Shown here: positions 7,182-7,431 of the stretch, one piece after another
Layout of the letters: every line of letters starts with the position of its first letter
Position numbering within the stretch: the stretch's first letter is position 1
DNA from: Patescibacteria group bacterium
Lineage (GTDB): Bacteria; Patescibacteriota; Minisyncoccia; Minisyncoccales; CG1-02-41-26
Direction: 5' to 3'
Assembly: GCA_020724125.1 (NCBI GenBank)
Contig: DYHM01000031.1
Span: 1-7,431 of the forward strand
DNA: 7,431 nucleotides
The notes under the pieces: model-generated
Seen by the model: only the letters and a program-made list of their open reading frames with translations
What the model was told of the DNA's origin: nothing
Database searches by the model: none
Position numbers and translations under genes: made by a program

Positions 7182-7398
7182 AAATAAAACAAATGGTGGA
7201 ACTTATAGAATAACACAAAATAACAAAAATAGCAACGAATTAAATTCTCTTGGCTATAATGATCCTGAACACTTTTTAAACAGGAATGAAGCGTTTAAGA
7301 AAGTAAAAGCAGTCTGGAATGAAAGTAGAAAGCGTTCTAAAATTAAGGTTAAAGGTCGAGACATCTTTAACCAGGTATGTAAGCTAACGATACGTTAG
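7171..7398 (+). other. Start-less plus-strand open frame, possible gene fragment
   Basis: After a TAA at 7168-7170 the frame stays open for 75 codons to a TAG at 7396-7398, which lies inside the right inverted repeat. It has no ATG, GTG or TTG in frame, so it cannot be a complete bacterial gene as it stands. The middle part reads like real protein, for example GYNDPEHFLNRNEAFKKVKA and VWNESRKRSKIKVKGRDIFN, with a good mix of aromatic and charged residues; the first 25 residues are Asn/Thr/Lys-rich and less convincing. I do not recognise a family. It may be the 3' remnant of a gene, an exon from a different genome joined by misassembly, or chance. It opposes rpoC. Confidence 0.3.
7207..7235 (-). 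promoter_or_regulatory. Weak candidate promoter for rpoC-ftsK
   Basis: On the minus strand TTGCTA (7230-7235) and TATTCT (7207-7212) are spaced by 17 bp, each matching 4 of 6 consensus bases. It would produce a leader of about 110 bases that includes the hairpin and A-rich repeats before the rpoC ATG. The match is only fair for DNA this rich in A and T, and it overlaps the plus-strand open frame. If rpoB normally precedes rpoC in this organism, rpoC would not need a promoter here. Confidence 0.25.
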
Positions 7399-7431
7399 TT
7401 GGTAATTTTAATTAGTTTTAAATCAATGTTT
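7378..7431. repeat. Right arm of the perfect 54-bp terminal inverted repeat
   Basis: This is the exact reverse complement of bases 1-54, running outward from TGTAAGCTAACG to the last base of the window. The internal palindrome is at 7384-7398, and the stop codon of the plus-strand open frame falls on its right half (7396-7398). The bases just inside (7375-7377, GTA) do not match the left side, so the sequence inside each arm is unrelated: the repeat is joined to two different inner sequences. Confidence 0.97.

Larger units (their letters stand above)
7087..7431. other. Right flank upstream of rpoC, no recognisable gene
   Basis: These 345 bases hold no rpoB 3' end on the minus strand: every minus frame I translated back from rpoC is closed by stops and shows no RpoB C-terminal motif. 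What is present, moving away from rpoC, is a block of A-rich imperfect repeats (7097-7138), a hairpin (7159-7181), a weak candidate promoter for rpoC (7207-7235), a plus-strand open frame without a start codon (7171-7398), and the right inverted-repeat arm. The A-rich part next to rpoC looks like the other spacers of this genome. The part beyond the hairpin looks different, being richer in mixed codon-like sequence. Confidence 0.7.

Noticed and set aside
1..7431. CRISPR array, tRNA, rRNA or insertion-sequence transposase
   Set aside because: No regularly spaced repeats, cloverleaf-like stems, rRNA motifs or DDE/HUH/recombinase motifs were seen anywhere in the window.

Overview
The window carries three intact, same-strand (minus) housekeeping genes of a low-GC bacterium: rpoC, then ftsK, then recA. 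The proteins suggest a Candidate Phyla Radiation (Patescibacteria) organism, probably Parcubacteria-like. This rests on compact lysine-rich proteins, an RpoC of 1193 residues with no large insert in its trigger loop, a short four-helix FtsK, very A/T-rich spacers with little Shine-Dalgarno signal, and TAA stops on all three genes. The assignment is by eye, not by phylogeny. The standard genetic code is sufficient to read all three genes.

Layout, left to right: 1-54 is one arm of a perfect 54-bp inverted repeat. 55-229 is non-coding as far as I can see and holds degenerate 15-bp repeats. 230-1240 (minus) is recA. 1241-1356 is a spacer with a good sigma70-type promoter pointing at recA. 1357-3495 (minus) is a membrane-anchored FtsK/SpoIIIE translocase. 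3505-7086 (minus) is rpoC, with only 9 bp between rpoC and ftsK. 7087-7431 has no recognisable gene. It holds A-rich repeats next to rpoC, an 8-bp-stem hairpin, a weak candidate rpoC promoter, a start-less open frame on the plus strand, and the second inverted-repeat arm at 7378-7431.

rpoC and ftsK look co-transcribed, and recA probably has its own promoter as well. The genes supply the catalytic RNA polymerase subunit, the septal DNA pump and the recombinase. They form no obvious single pathway but would all be needed in a minimal cell.

I found no convincing new biological system. The points worth a second look lie mainly at the ends: exact inverted repeats at the very first and last bases, rpoC with no rpoB in front of it, and flanking sequence that looks unlike the core. 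Both an assembly explanation (a de Bruijn overlap at a multicopy repeat) and a biological one (a repeat or mobile element on either side, or an invertible segment) remain open. Inside the genes, the most notable point is a changed trigger-helix sequence in RpoC.
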